64,000 nucleotides of DNA from Elysia crispata. Taxonomy: Eukaryota > Mollusca > Gastropoda > Plakobranchidae. Under the pieces are notes generated by a model. That model had not been told where the DNA came from, made no database searches, and was given only the letters and a program-made list of their open reading frames with translations. Positions 44,330 through 64,000 of this stretch are shown piece after piece. Where the stretch lies: NCBI GenBank assembly GCA_033675545.1, contig JAWDGP010006236.1, forward strand, positions 71,001 through 135,000, written 5' to 3'. The stretch's first letter is position 1. Each line of letters starts with the position of its first letter. The position numbers and the translations under genes are program-made.

Positions 44330-47046
44330 CTGGTTGGGGGATGATAATCACATGAACCTTTTAGTAATTACAATGTATTACTGCATATTTTGTGTTATCC
44401 TTTTTGACATCTGAAAGCCTAAGCTTAAGTTTTCATAAAATGAAACAAACAAATAAGCATTTATATTTTTTATGTTGATTTTTTTAAAGATGTTTAATCT
44501 TCAAACAAGAAGTCTTTGAAGGTTCTAACATTAATTATAGCCTTTGGTAACAAATTGCTGGTTGCTTATTTCCTGACTCTGGAAGAGTGACCAAGTTTAA
44601 TCAGTCACAGTAATTGTTATAGCCACAGGGACTATAATTAATGCCCCGTTCAAGCTGAAAAGATTAAGCCCTTTGATCAGGGTATAACCACTTCAGCTCA
44701 TCATTCTTGAACAAGCAATCTTAATCATAAGCCTCACTTGGTAAATAATGAATCTACAAAAATACTAAGGGAATCGTAAACTAAAAAGTCTTTATCAAAC
44801 TTTTTGTCCTGCGATATGGATTTCAGGTTGGTTAGTTTCATAAGGAAAGGATTTCCAGCCAGCCAGGAATGGGTCTAGTTAGGGGATAAAGCTTGACCTA
44901 GCATCCATAGTGATGCAACATAAAATACATTGTATGATTTGAACTTAAAAAAAACTACAAAAAACCTTTGAGCTTGTTGTATTCAAGATTTCCGACATGA
45001 GATGACATCTTTGAATCAGTGGCCTCCCCTGGGCAGCATGCAGTCTTTCCTATGCCAGCAAAAAATATATGATCAAAGAGCATTTTAAAATCTCTGATTA
45101 CAACTAGGTTTATAAACAAGAAAAAAATAGTAGAAAACTTGTCAGACCAAGAAATATAGGAAACAGTCTTGGTAAAATAGTCAGTACTTTTTGAAATATC
45201 TGAATACAATTCAAATTTCAAAACTCATATATCTAGATTGGGTATTTAGACTGTAAAAGATTATAGTTTTTCTGTCATATTTGTGGTTTTTGTTCCTTCA
45301 ATATTTGTATGAAAAACATTCTTTAGTATAGATTCCTCATTTTTCTTGCTGCAACACTGACTAAAACCAAATCTGAAAAAAAAAAGTGTTCACAAACACT
45401 GAGTGACTATGAAATGGCAATTTCAGTTTAAATTATACTACTTTCCTTTAGAATTATAAACATTATTTCAAATGCAAAAGGCTATGAACTCATGCAAAAA
45501 AGTTTTTAAAGCGTGAACTTGTGAAGGTGTACTGTTATGCAAAAATTTATAACTGTCTACATAATATAAATTTAATCAGCCCAGAACCGCTGAGTGCCCA
45601 ACTTAAATGTTTAACACAGCCTGTATGAGGCTCAGACCTAATCTAGGAGACCCCACACTGACAACCCTAGCATTACTCAAACAAAAATTCCTAGCTCTGT
45701 TTAAGCAGAGGTTGAATTTATACATAATTGAACCACATCACAAATAGAAACATCAAGCTAAGAAATTCAAAAATTCATTTGCTGTTTATAATTTAGTACC
45801 AAGTTCGCACGAGAGGCAGTAGTCAAGCTCGCATGCACCTTAGAGACTTGACGTCACAATCAGTGCAATCTCAGACATCCCACAACATCAGTATAATCGG
45901 CAGATTGGCACAAGCAAACCCAATCATCACCATCACAACTCCTCCCTCTTCCTTGGCATTAAAACCCCCTCTTAATCAAAGAGATAATATAGTGCCCTAC
46001 CCTGTCCAGTACTTTGAGAGTACCCCATCCCTCACAAAATTTCTCCTCTATGAGGCAGGTATCGCCCAACCTTCATGTCCTCACAACATTCCTCTTGCAT
46101 TTGGTAGATATATCATTGGGACACTCCCCGCTATCAACGGAAAATCCTGGCATTGTGGAGTGTTACCTCAAAGATAACGCCAGGACTTATCTCCCTCATC
46201 TTCCTGACTAATCTAACCACTGAGCCCAGATACGAAGGGATATTTCAGCTGGAGCCCAAATGAATATCCGCCCGTTGCGGCATCAGGTATGGGGAATCTG
46301 TTACCAGGGATAGTCTTCCGTTGGGCAATTCCAACAATCTGGTTTTCTAATACTCTGTGAATCCAGGTCCCTTTTTCGATCCTCACTTAATATAACTCAC
46401 TTGGCAGACCCGCCCATATCATAACCCTCCTGGCTAGATTTTCCCATTTCCCATCTGACCCTCCCTGTGTAATGTATTACAAGTCCAACACATCCCTCGG
46501 TGCCGCTATTAGATTTTAGGTCTTCGGTAAGGTATATATATCTTAGAGATGTGCCAGATCCCAATTTTTAAGAAATCAGGATTTACAGGTAATCAAAAAA
46601 GTAATCATAAGCAGTAGAATGAGGAGTGGTGAGAGACTGACGATAGACTGCACTCTGCTTGTCGGCGAAGAGAAAAGTGAGGGATGACTTGACGGGAGCA
46701 ATCTCCATGTCTCTCTCCCACCCCCCCCTCTCCACTCCCGTTTCGATTCATTCAACATCCGGTCATGTTCATCTTGGGTTTGTGGAATATATACCCTAAC
46801 GGGATCCCACTGAACTACAACAACGGTACCCCGTAAATCGTGATTATCGATTAATTTTACGGGTTTCCGCACCGCCTTAATCGACGATTCTCGTTCTCTC
46901 ATTACTTTCCGCTGACATCTGAGTGAGAGACAAGGATTATGATTACTGCCGCGGATCTCACTAGAAGATCCAAGGAACTGTTTTGTCAGGAAGATCTGTG
47001 ATTACTTATTGCTTTAACGGGACCCGCCCAGCCTTAGTACATCTCT

Positions 47047-47405
47047 CATACTAAAGAGGACTTCGTTTCATCGGGCCATAGAAAAGATTGGGCTTGGTTT
47101 CTATACGGGTAATAAAGAAGAAAGAAATTTAAATCATTTTCTTACAATGAATTACCAATCATTCTCATATCTTAATATAAAATCCAACGTACCCAATCAG
47201 AGGTCCTACCTGGAAGGACTTCCGAATGAGTATGTTGGTTTCTTATATTACGATAATGTATGATGCCATATTTTCTTTTATTAATTGGTAATGAATTCTT
47301 AGAAAATTATTGAGGCCTACATTTCTTTCTTCTTTATTGCCCATACAAAAACCAAGCACAATTTTTTTCTATGTCCTAATCAAAGGAATTACTCATTAGT
47401 ATAAT
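47047..47405. mobile_element. Long imperfect hairpin, foldback/MITE-like
   Basis: The two halves are inverted copies for well over 100 bases each. The best part pairs GCTTGGTTTCTATACGGG (about 47091) with the reverse complement of sequence ending near 47358 (GCTTGGTTTTTGTATGGG), followed by AATAAAGAAGAAAGAAA in both arms. Outer and inner arms continue with more differences, mostly transitions. There is no coding capacity. Confidence 0.7.
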
Positions 47406-49926
47406 AGAAGCACCATACCCTTCGGAAGACCTTCCTTTCTCTAAATCAATAAGATCTAATAGTTTCATCACTAAAACAAAATCTATATTTAGATCTAATC
47501 TAGATCTAGATCTAGAGAATCTATTTCTAGTTAAAGTAGGCTGGACTGAAGTTCGACGTTTGAATTTTTTCTTTCTTTTCAAGTAGGAGGGAAGGGTGGA
47601 TAAACTAAACACTGTTTGTCAACTATGATACAAAATTGTAGTCAATTCGAGGACGGCAGACTAATGAGAGCAGGCTTGGGGTACAGAAACTTTAAATAAA
47701 AATAATACCGGTGTCCCTTCTCTTAAGCCTGACACATGGGTAAATGCCAGAATAATTTCAATCAAATATTCAATAAATTTTATCCCTGAATATTTATATC
47801 AAGATTTTACAGATAAACAGATCTACTTAGAGATACATTACTTATTATTTTTTTTTATTTAAAAATACGCACAAGAACAGGCAGTGGTCTGCAGGCCGCC
47901 ATTTTGGAAGAAAATTACTTAAAAGATGGATTGGAATGAGATATAAGTTAAATCTCAGTGTCATAGTTAAATGTTAATGAATTTTTTATATGAAAAACAA
48001 AAAAAAAAAAAAGAAGAAAAAAAAGAAGAAAAAAAAAACAAACAAAAACAAACATTGATATATAATATTAAATTGATTTTTCTGAATGAAGCGCAAAGGT
48101 TGGTGTGAGAGAAGGCTCGGAGCTTGATACAACTGCTTCCAAATTCGTGAGGTTGAAAGCAGAACGATTTGAGTTGCCTGAATGATAGCTCAGTTTGATT
48201 GTAATAAGGAGGTCAGTTTTTCATCCATATCATTATCATTATGTGACTCATTTGTTTTGGTGATGGACACAACAAACAGTTCACGAACACACAGTGGTGA
48301 GCGTACATCCCATTAATTAATCATTCCTCTTACTTGGATAGAGGAAAAACCGCTGTGCGCTTAAGTTTTTTATTTCTAAAAAAAAGAAAATAAATCATCA
48401 CCTCGAAGAATGCTCATAGTTACATGCAATGTTCACCGAAAAAAGCGAAGAAAAGTGCATTTCTCTAAAATACAATATCATTAGGTTAATTACTGGTGAC
48501 ATCGACTTGTATGAACTGGACACCAGACAGGCCTCTATGCATTCCTAGTGGAACATGTGATGAGGACTACATAACACTATCAAAAGAAAAACTGCAAGAA
48601 CTTTATTGAAGAGATGATGGAATACGTTTGTGCAGATCCAGATAGAGCGGATTAGTAATAACGTGATTATTGTCATGACCAGAAAAAAGATAAGGGTAGC
48701 ATACATAATAATTTATTTATCTTGTGCACCCATTTTGCCAGCATTACGGCCCAGCAATCTCTGTAATTGTGTTTGAATGAAGTCACCCATCTGTAACTTT
48801 ATCACGTTCTCTATTAAGGATGTTTTATGGCAGTCATCGCTTAATCACGATGGCGGTTGTTTTATGGAACTCAGCTTTAAATTACAAAGATTTAATCGAC
48901 GCTACTTGATGATGTCACATTTACAACCACATATGGCATCGGAGAAGACCACGATTTTATCGAATTTATCGAGCTAAATTGCCCGTTTGGGTTAATGGAA
49001 GTCGCATTATATGCAATGTCTTGTACATTCAGAACCACGCTTAAAGCTACCGGGATGTTATTTCTTGACCGAGTATTTAATCATGATTTCCGTAATGAGC
49101 GGGAACACTTTCCTTAGCTTCCCCCCCACCCCCAACCTCTTCAAGCAAAACCAGCCAGCGGGGTTATATAATATAGAGATTCAATCACATCTGGAGAGTC
49201 AGTTCGAGACAGCCAGAGAATGAGTCAAAGCATAACTAAGACTCAGGACTCGAGTGTTTACGTAGTTTCACGGTTCTCTTCAAGTGTGAGCTCAAATTAG
49301 AGTTCTAGCAAGATGAAGGGACACCAGCCAGTAGTTTAGATTCTAGCATTTACCAGTTCTAGATATCATGTGAAAATATACTTAAACTACGTGTATCCTG
49401 TACGTTGAGTTTTTTTGTTGATGTAGCAATTACGATACTAAAATGTTAGAATAGTAACTATCAGAATTGTTGTCTCGGCTGCCTGTGTGAAGAGAGACTT
49501 ATGATGTTTCGTTACTAGAACGGTCACGGTTAAGATATGCTGGCATGTACAGCAATCTCTCGAGAAAGCAGCTCCGGGAGTCTAGTATAATGGGTCACTT
49601 TGTTCACATTCCTGAGCAAACAATATGATCTTAGGTGATTCCAATGCTCCCTTTCCTAGCTTTGGTAAAGTTTGGTAACGTTCTTTGTGAGTAACATTGG
49701 CAGTATTGGTCTATTTTGAATTTAAAAACAAAATGTCGTGACAGTTACCTCTTCTCTTCTTCTTAGTACATCTCCAAAAAGCCGCCAACTACTTTTTGTG
49801 ATGCAGGAATATTGAGGACTTTCTATTGTGCGCTTTGTCTTGGCACTTCCTGCATAATGACTTGTTATATGATAATTGTTAGAACTTTTTGTAGCTGTTT
49901 CCGATCGAAAGAAACTATCTTGTTAA

Positions 49927-50366
<440 letters not shown>

Positions 50367-50877
50367 TTTTTTTTTAATAAATTAATAAATATATATATAA
50401 TTGTTTTGCATGAATGCTTAGGTGTTAAGTTTTCTCTAAGCTATGATATGTTTCTTTTCGGTCTTTATGCGCAACCCCCTCCTCCCTCCTTCCCCACCCG
50501 AAAAAAAAAAAAACAACTTTCAATCAAGTCCGTGTTTTTTAATGGAGTATTTCTATAGTTGCGTCCTATCTTGTTAAGCGCAAAATTGAAGATTTTCTTT
50601 TGCTTCACAATGTTTTTAGTTGACTGCCATGTTATTTCTTCTGTACTTAGATTATTATAGTCTGTACTGTCAACTGTGACTTTGAGATGACAGGAATCTT
50701 TTAGTGTTTTCTAAACTGTACATCCATAGAAGCAAGTGTTACATCTTCAGTCAACGATTGGATCTACAAGTAATTTAAGATGTTTAATTATAACTGATGG
50801 TACCTGTTTGAATGCATGCTCCAGCTAGATAAAGAATAGAATGGGGCTTAGTCCATCACCATATATATACATGTTCA

Positions 50878-50898
50878 TATATACATATATATATATAA

Positions 50899-50932
<34 letters not shown>

Positions 50933-50933
50933 C
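50878..50933. repeat. (TA)n microsatellite
   Basis: Imperfect TA/CATA tract. Confidence 0.9.
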
Positions 50934-51823
50934 TAATATTCTCTGTCAAAGATTGTCAAAATTTTTACTTCAGCTTTTTTTATAGTAGTGTTGCTCAGCG
51001 AAAGGAATTCGATTAGCCTGCAATCTCTTTCTTATTAATATCGTCCAGAATCTGTACGAGACTTTAAAAGCCATTTGTATAAAAGAATACAGAAAAAGAA
51101 AAACACGTATACAAGACTGTAAAAATATCACTTCCAGAAATTTTTTACATTATCTTGGAAATCCTATTCCACATTTCTTTCACACTGTCAACACAATCAT
51201 GTCCAAACTAAACATTTTTTTATCTGTATTGATCTCTTTTTACTCAAATGGACAAAAAAGTTACATAAATAAAATTAAAACAACAACAACAAAAAAAAAA
51301 ACAACAACATACAAGTAGTGTAAAATGTAGATCAACAAATTTATTTACTTGCAACTGGGACCAATTTCCAACATGAAAAAAAACAAAACCCCGAAATAAA
51401 AACAGAAAACAAAGAATACATCTTCATACAACTTGTGAATAATCACACAATTTATTGTGGAAAATATTATTTGCAATCTACATTAGACATAAATATTCAA
51501 GCAAACATGTACACAAAATAAATGTAGAACCATTTAATCCAAATCAACAAGCTTCAAAAAAATCATGAGCATTATGCATAAAAGTTTTCATAGAACACTT
51601 CCTTCATGATTCAAAAAAGCCCCATTATCTGTACATTGTAACATGCTACAGACAACATTAAAAACTTGATATCAGGACTCATTGATATTAATGACGTAAG
51701 TACCAATGTGACGCAGATTTATCAACCCTGTAATTATTGGAAGTGATAATCTTCCCTTGCTGACTACAAATAAGAACGTACACAAATGCAGCCATGTATT
51801 CATCGTTTCAATGATCTTATATA

Positions 51824-52610
51824 CAGTCGAGTCCGATTATTTCGATGTCACTGGGATAAAAAAGGACTTCGAATTATCAAGATACATAGAGAAAGAGAGT
51901 AAAATGTGGATGTCAGTTCAGGAATGTCCTACTGGTGTGTGCGGGGTTGAGGGGTCACTACGGTGGTCCATTTAATTTCCAGTTTACTTCTTTTGATTTG
52001 AGAAGCCATAAAATGAGGCCCCTTGTACTTGTAGAATAAAAATATCAATACAAAATAAGGCCCACAAGTGAGATGACTGACAGGGAAACAAAGCCAGGTC
52101 GAGATAGATCTAGACTAAGTGATTAAAGGCATGCACAGAGCTCTACACTGTCAAAATGACATCATAATAGAGCTTTGTGCAAGCAGGCTACTTGCACACA
52201 ATGACCACATGCAGAGTTCAATAACCGCATGTGGCACAACACTCCCCTCCTCTTCCACCTGGTCCTTGGGCCTAACCCCTTCACCCTTATAGCCTTATTG
52301 CAGACTTTTGCCTGTAAAGTAGGTGGGCAGAACACACACACACACACACACAGACATACATACACCAGAATCGCTTGCTGCACGGAACATAGCACTATTT
52401 TCTCTGTTTTACAAGCCAGGAAAAGTGCTTTCAGAATCGAAAAAAAAACAATCAAAGATGGCTTCGAATTAACCGGATCCTTATTTCAAAATTCAAACTA
52501 ACTGAGATTTTTAAATAAAGCTTAAAGAGAGAAATATTCGGTAAAATTAAACTACCTTGAAATATCCAAGAATTCGAACTATCTGGATTCGAATTATTTG
52601 GACTTGACTG
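51824..52610. mobile_element. Non-autonomous pogo/Tigger-like DNA transposon
   Basis: Terminal inverted repeats begin CAGTCGAGTCCGATTATTTC on the left and, reverse-complemented, CAGTCAAGTCCAAATAATTC on the right. TA precedes the left end, but CA follows the right end, so the expected TA target duplication has decayed or the boundary is off. Internal TTCGAATTANCNGGA sub-repeats near both ends are typical of this group. The 787 bp contain no transposase. Confidence 0.7.
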
Positions 52611-52947
52611 CACTTACAAACTTTGATAAAATATTTGTAAATTTATCAATACCAGCTGTTGACAATTATACAAATTATTAAGATAGACTCTATGCATATG
52701 TATTGTAGATATAAAAAAAACAAAAAACATCGAATTGTTCAGTTTCAACTATTGCAAAACAGGTTGACTTATTCTTTCTACAAGATTTTATCTTATTTCT
52801 TTAGAGCAATGAAATTGGAATAAAAGATAAGATTAATGTTTTTCCGATAATAACCAAGTAAAGCATCTTTCACAATGCACAAAAGTACAAAACAAAACAG
52901 AGGGCAGGTTCATTTTCTTTAGTATTAGCAATTTGTCAATAAACTAG

Positions 52948-52952
<5 letters not shown>

Positions 52953-52989
<37 letters not shown>
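52953..52989. repeat. (TA)n microsatellite
   Basis: Pure TA tract. Confidence 0.9.
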
Positions 52990-52992
<3 letters not shown>

Positions 52993-54875
52993 ACAATTAA
53001 CTAACTTGTAATTCACTTGAAATTAGCACTTACTTACAGAAATTCTTTAATATCAATGGATTAGGAAAAAATAACATTGGATTAAATTCTTTAGTAACAA
53101 TAAACAATAAATAAGATTGCATCATTTGTGTCAGTTAAACTGAAGTATAAAAAATTTAGCATTGTTTCCATTTTTCTGATATTCTAAGTAAGAATAAAAG
53201 AAATCAATTGATTAACTTGTTCATCCAAAATATGTGGTTAAGCTAAATGACTTTTTATTCTCGAATTATCTTACCTGAAGCATTTACCCTGCTTATATCA
53301 AAATAAGTTTAAATTTAATACACTTTGAGGTCCATAGAATTTTGGGTAAACAATGTTCTACTGCAAGCACAAATTTGTCCATGGCACATGAGAAAAGAAG
53401 CATATATTTAAAACATTCATGTATTGAAAACAGCCAAAGGCATTTGGGTGAAGAAATGATAAATATATATACACCACCAATACATTTTCTGATAGCTATG
53501 GTTTTTTATTTTTATTTATATTTTTTTTTAAAATAAAATTGCAATTTTAGCAAAAAAAGAAATAAAGAACCACCAAGGATTTTGACAAAAAACAAAACAA
53601 AAACCCCCCAAAACAACAAGGAATATTTATGATTTGTTGCATCATCAGAAGAATAATGAATTCAGCTGGGAGGAATGAATGTCAATTATAATTTATTATC
53701 TAATATCAGGACACAGAAAAGTGTATGACAATTCTGAGTTTCAAACTGGTTATACTAAATGATCTTTTTTTAAGTATTAGTAGTTTCTCGTTGATTCCAA
53801 CATAACTATTATGTGAGATTGAAAATGGTTAAATTTAAGCTTGTATATCTAATATCAAATAATTTTTGAGGCATCCACATATCAGAAACTGAAAAAAAAA
53901 AAACAAGATTCAAGTTGCATAAAACATCAACATCAAAACCGCCTTTGCTCTCCTCAGTTTATATTTATGAAAACAAATATAATGAATTACAAATATTCTG
54001 AAGACGAACAAAAACAAAGAAAAAAGTCATGAGCAGGAAATTACAGCTTTCAAACTAAATGAAAGAGCTTACGTCTTGAAGGTGCATAAAAGTACATTCA
54101 CAACTTTTGATCCACAACTCCAACTTGTTATTAAAAAGCCAATTTTTATAATAAAGGAATGTTTAATTTAGCGACTGCCTTCTTTAACCACTCTCACAAT
54201 GTTGACAGACAATGTCACTTTTGTAAGCCACGGACCAACACAAAGTTAACTATCAGAGTCAAGTTTTGACTTTTAAGAAAAAAGGGATATATCTATATCT
54301 CTCCCAGCACAATTGATCTGAAAAGTTGAAAGGTTTAGAAGTATAATTATATTCTACTAATTGCTAGCATTATCCACAAATTGAAAGTCAGTAGTAGATT
54401 ACAACTAAAAGTCCATTGACCTTTTACACTCTGAAAGAAGAAACCGTGTTCTAAGCTTAAAAATAAATTTAGGCATTCTCTCCATAGGTTGGAGTCTGGT
54501 TTTAAAGTAGCAAGAGTAATTCTTATAGAGCAAAGGGAAGGGTGTATTATTGTCTTGGGCTTCCTCCAGCATCTTAAATTTTCTTGAAACTTTGGCTTCC
54601 TTTTATCTTCATATGTCTATCCTTTCTTTACTGACATTTAAAAAAAACTTGTGCTGAAGTACCATATATTTGAGGTTTTTATCGAAGCTGTCATTAATTT
54701 TGTTTCATAAAAAAGTGGACTTGAAGTGCTCATAAATTGCTAATATTAAAATAATCCTCATGAAATTAGAGAATTAGCATATTGCTTCTAGGGTTCAGTT
54801 TCACTTATGTACATTTCGTTTTATTTTTTTTTTATGAGAATATTTTGTTATTTAAATGGGTCAAGTAGTAAGATC

Positions 54876-61350
<6,475 letters not shown>

Positions 61351-62162
61351 CTGGAGAAAAACAAAGGCAGGGAAAGCAAAAGAAAACATGAAAACATTTG
61401 AAGGCTCACTATGAATTTTAAAAAACTTCTTTTTTTTTCTTCTTGTAGAGAATGCAATATATTTTTTTCATGATCATACAACTCTTGAAGCTCAAGTTGG
61501 TGACTATTATATATTGTTTACATATTTTTGGATATTTCACTTGTATAATTGACATAACTTGGTCAGAATGAACTAAATATTGTTTGCACTAAACCCACAT
61601 CTGGTCGTCACAGCAACAACTCTATTACCAAATAATTACATTGACCGTTCACCTCCTACTGATTGCAGCGGTAAAAAAGAAAAAAACCAAAACCACTCTT
61701 CTCTGAAACTGTAAGAGAGCTTTGGAAGTAAGTGCTGAATCACAACTATGCCTTGTCAAATCATAATGACTCAATACTTATTAGGACAAAACTAGGGAAG
61801 CAACTGATGGTTCTAAATCATCCCAAAACAATAGAGTGTAAGCTTTATCACATCCGTAAAGCTTGAACTATCACAGGTCCCAGCAACACCATTGAATGCA
61901 TCACCTCTCCAAAGTCGTTAATGCTTCTCAATAAATTTGGAGAACTTTTGTCATTGAGTGGTGATACACGATATGAAGTTTAGAATCAGTACCTAAACAT
62001 CGGTAAGACAAAAATGCCCTCTCTATTTATAAAACGAAAAAAAAAACCCACTGGGATTTCATAATATTTAAATAATCTTAACACAGTAGGGACTTCATTT
62101 TTATCCTAATTTCCGATACATGTCAAGCTAAGGGGAGTATGTTTCCCTCACGACACTTGAAG

Positions 62163-62356
<194 letters not shown>

Positions 62357-62634
62357 CTAAAAGGAAATAGGCACACAACTTTATAATTACGGGACAAAAA
62401 AGAAATAACAAAGCTATTAACAATTCAATGCTGTGTGTCGATTTCCTTTCACACCTTGTATTATACTATTTATAGACACACACGCGTCATTTTGGATTCT
62501 TTATAATTTCCAAGTTATCCTCCAAGTGTGTGGTGTTTTTGCTTTATATTTAGAGAGAGAATGAGAAAGAGATGGAGGGAGAGATGTTTGTGTGTGTGAG
62601 AGAGATAGGGAAAGGAAGAGAGCGTGTGTATGTG

Positions 62635-62657
62635 TGAGAGAGAGAGAGAGAGAGAGG

Positions 62658-62732
<75 letters not shown>
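62635..62732. repeat. (AG)n microsatellite
   Basis: About 95 bp with one GGGG interruption. Confidence 0.97.
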
Positions 62733-62734
<2 letters not shown>

Positions 62735-64000
62735 ATACTGGAGATAATAGTTAATACATGAAAAAAAAAATAACAGAAAATGATTTACGCCAAAGAAAAC
62801 TAGAGAGATGGAGATGCTCAGGTTTATAGGTCACTTCGCCTATTCCACAAGTCTTAAATAACAAAGTCGAATTTTACCATAAGGCCTTATTTAATTTCAC
62901 GTTCTAGGCCTAACCGATGCTGCTGACAAACACTGAGCTTGACACATTGTCAAACAGACATCAAGCATCGATCGCTTTTGGTCTGCAGCAGATGCTTGCA
63001 GCAGCTGCTGCTGGCGTGGGGCGCCGAGGGATACCCAGGTTACTACACTATTTTTACTGTTTAAGAGCAGGGAGGAAGGGTGAAGGAAAGGTTTAATGTG
63101 GTAGCTGTTTCCCTCAGAGCTAGCTAGATCTAATGGTGTAGGGTCAACATATTTTATCTATATCTTGATAGTCAAATTCGAGTACTTCGCGATGGCATTA
63201 GTCTCTCCTTATCCAACTTTTTTTGCACTTCAAGAGGCAACAACTCCAATGGGTACTGGTTTTTTCTGTTTTGTTTATGTTTTATGTGCCACTAAATTTA
63301 TCAATATGTCTACAACATGTAGGATACATTAAGAGTAAATATAGCGGGTTTTTTTTTTTTTTTTTTTTGGCGACCCTGTATTTTATATAATTGTATCTTT
63401 AGTTCTATGATGCATCCCCTATCGTAAACATCTTACTCTATCTATTCCTCACATGCACACCTTATTGTGGGCAAAGAGATCTGTTAAAGTCTATTTTATT
63501 TATTCGACTTTGTTGGTTCATACTTCGAGAAAAATTGACTTCTTTCTAAGACTCAGAGCCTCTGAGATTTTAGTTTGGACGCTCGTCCGTTGGCTGTCTC
63601 GGAATAGCCTAGCCCTGTCGCTTGTGGCGGAATTTCCAAATTAATAGACTGCCTGCCTAGCCTAATGACACTTGCCGAGTCTATTTAAAAAAAAAAAACA
63701 AGAGCTATGGAAACGTTTCCGCGCTTGGTAAAAATCTTGAGTAACCACTGAAACTGAAAATTGTCAGGATGCCCTTAATTGGAGCCGACACCTGGACAAA
63801 AAATGGACACCCAGTAAACTGTCTCAGTGCTGTGGTGGTTCATGCGTGGTGTTGGCTGAGCTGGACTCGACAGCATCTGCGTGTTGTACGTAACCTTTAA
63901 ACTGAGGGTAGAGATTGGACCAATGTCTAGGCATACAGTTCGACTGGCTCTTGCCTCCTCTTACGGTGATACTCTTCGGTACTTCAAAACAAGGCATAAG

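Noticed and set aside
45833..46177. 114-codon plus-strand frame in the C-rich block upstream of SMPD4
   Set aside because: No recognisable domain, no splice partners, and a stop-rich continuation. It is kept only as part of the region note.

Overview
This is a eukaryotic, AT-rich, intron-rich window, almost certainly from a mollusc and probably a gastropod. The protein-level matches are to metazoan genes. The genes are small exons separated by long, microsatellite-laden introns. Motifs such as TCTAGATCTAG recur in the non-coding DNA, a pattern I associate with heterobranch gastropods; the species call is inference. There are no operons, rRNA, CRISPR or prokaryotic features.

Four protein-coding genes can be rebuilt by joining exons whose splice phases fit. 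(1) TMED2, plus strand, 5950-11220, four exons and complete: the p24 cargo receptor of the early secretory pathway. (2) A previously unrecognised gene, minus strand, 22224-13407: eight exons join in phase into a 299-codon frame with a signal peptide, and I cannot assign its product to a family. (3) SMPD4 (neutral sphingomyelinase 3), minus strand, 44329-27220: fifteen exons covering nearly the whole protein, with only the 5'-most coding exon not found; one intron is a minor-spliceosome AT-AC intron. (4) A DUF1647-like, putatively glycosyltransferase-related gene, minus strand, 61350-54876: five exons with the N-terminus missing.

Layout: 1-5.75 kb is intergenic with a tRNA-derived SINE. TMED2 and the novel gene converge tail to tail near 13.4 kb. 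The novel gene occupies 13.4-22.2 kb and its introns hold large AGT, GA and 48-bp repeat arrays. 22.2-27.2 kb is intergenic with one doubtful terminal exon. SMPD4 fills 27.2-44.3 kb, including a 1.1-kb tandem duplication and a roughly 730-bp GA array. 44.3-54.9 kb is intergenic or SMPD4 5' region, with a hairpin element, an AGT array and a pogo/Tigger-like element. 54.9-61.35 kb is the DUF1647-like gene. 61.35-64 kb is upstream sequence with GA arrays.

Three of the four genes point to the secretory/endomembrane system: TMED2 in COPI/COPII traffic, SMPD4 in ER and nuclear-envelope sphingolipid turnover, and the novel protein predicted to be secreted. I see no evidence of co-regulation beyond proximity.
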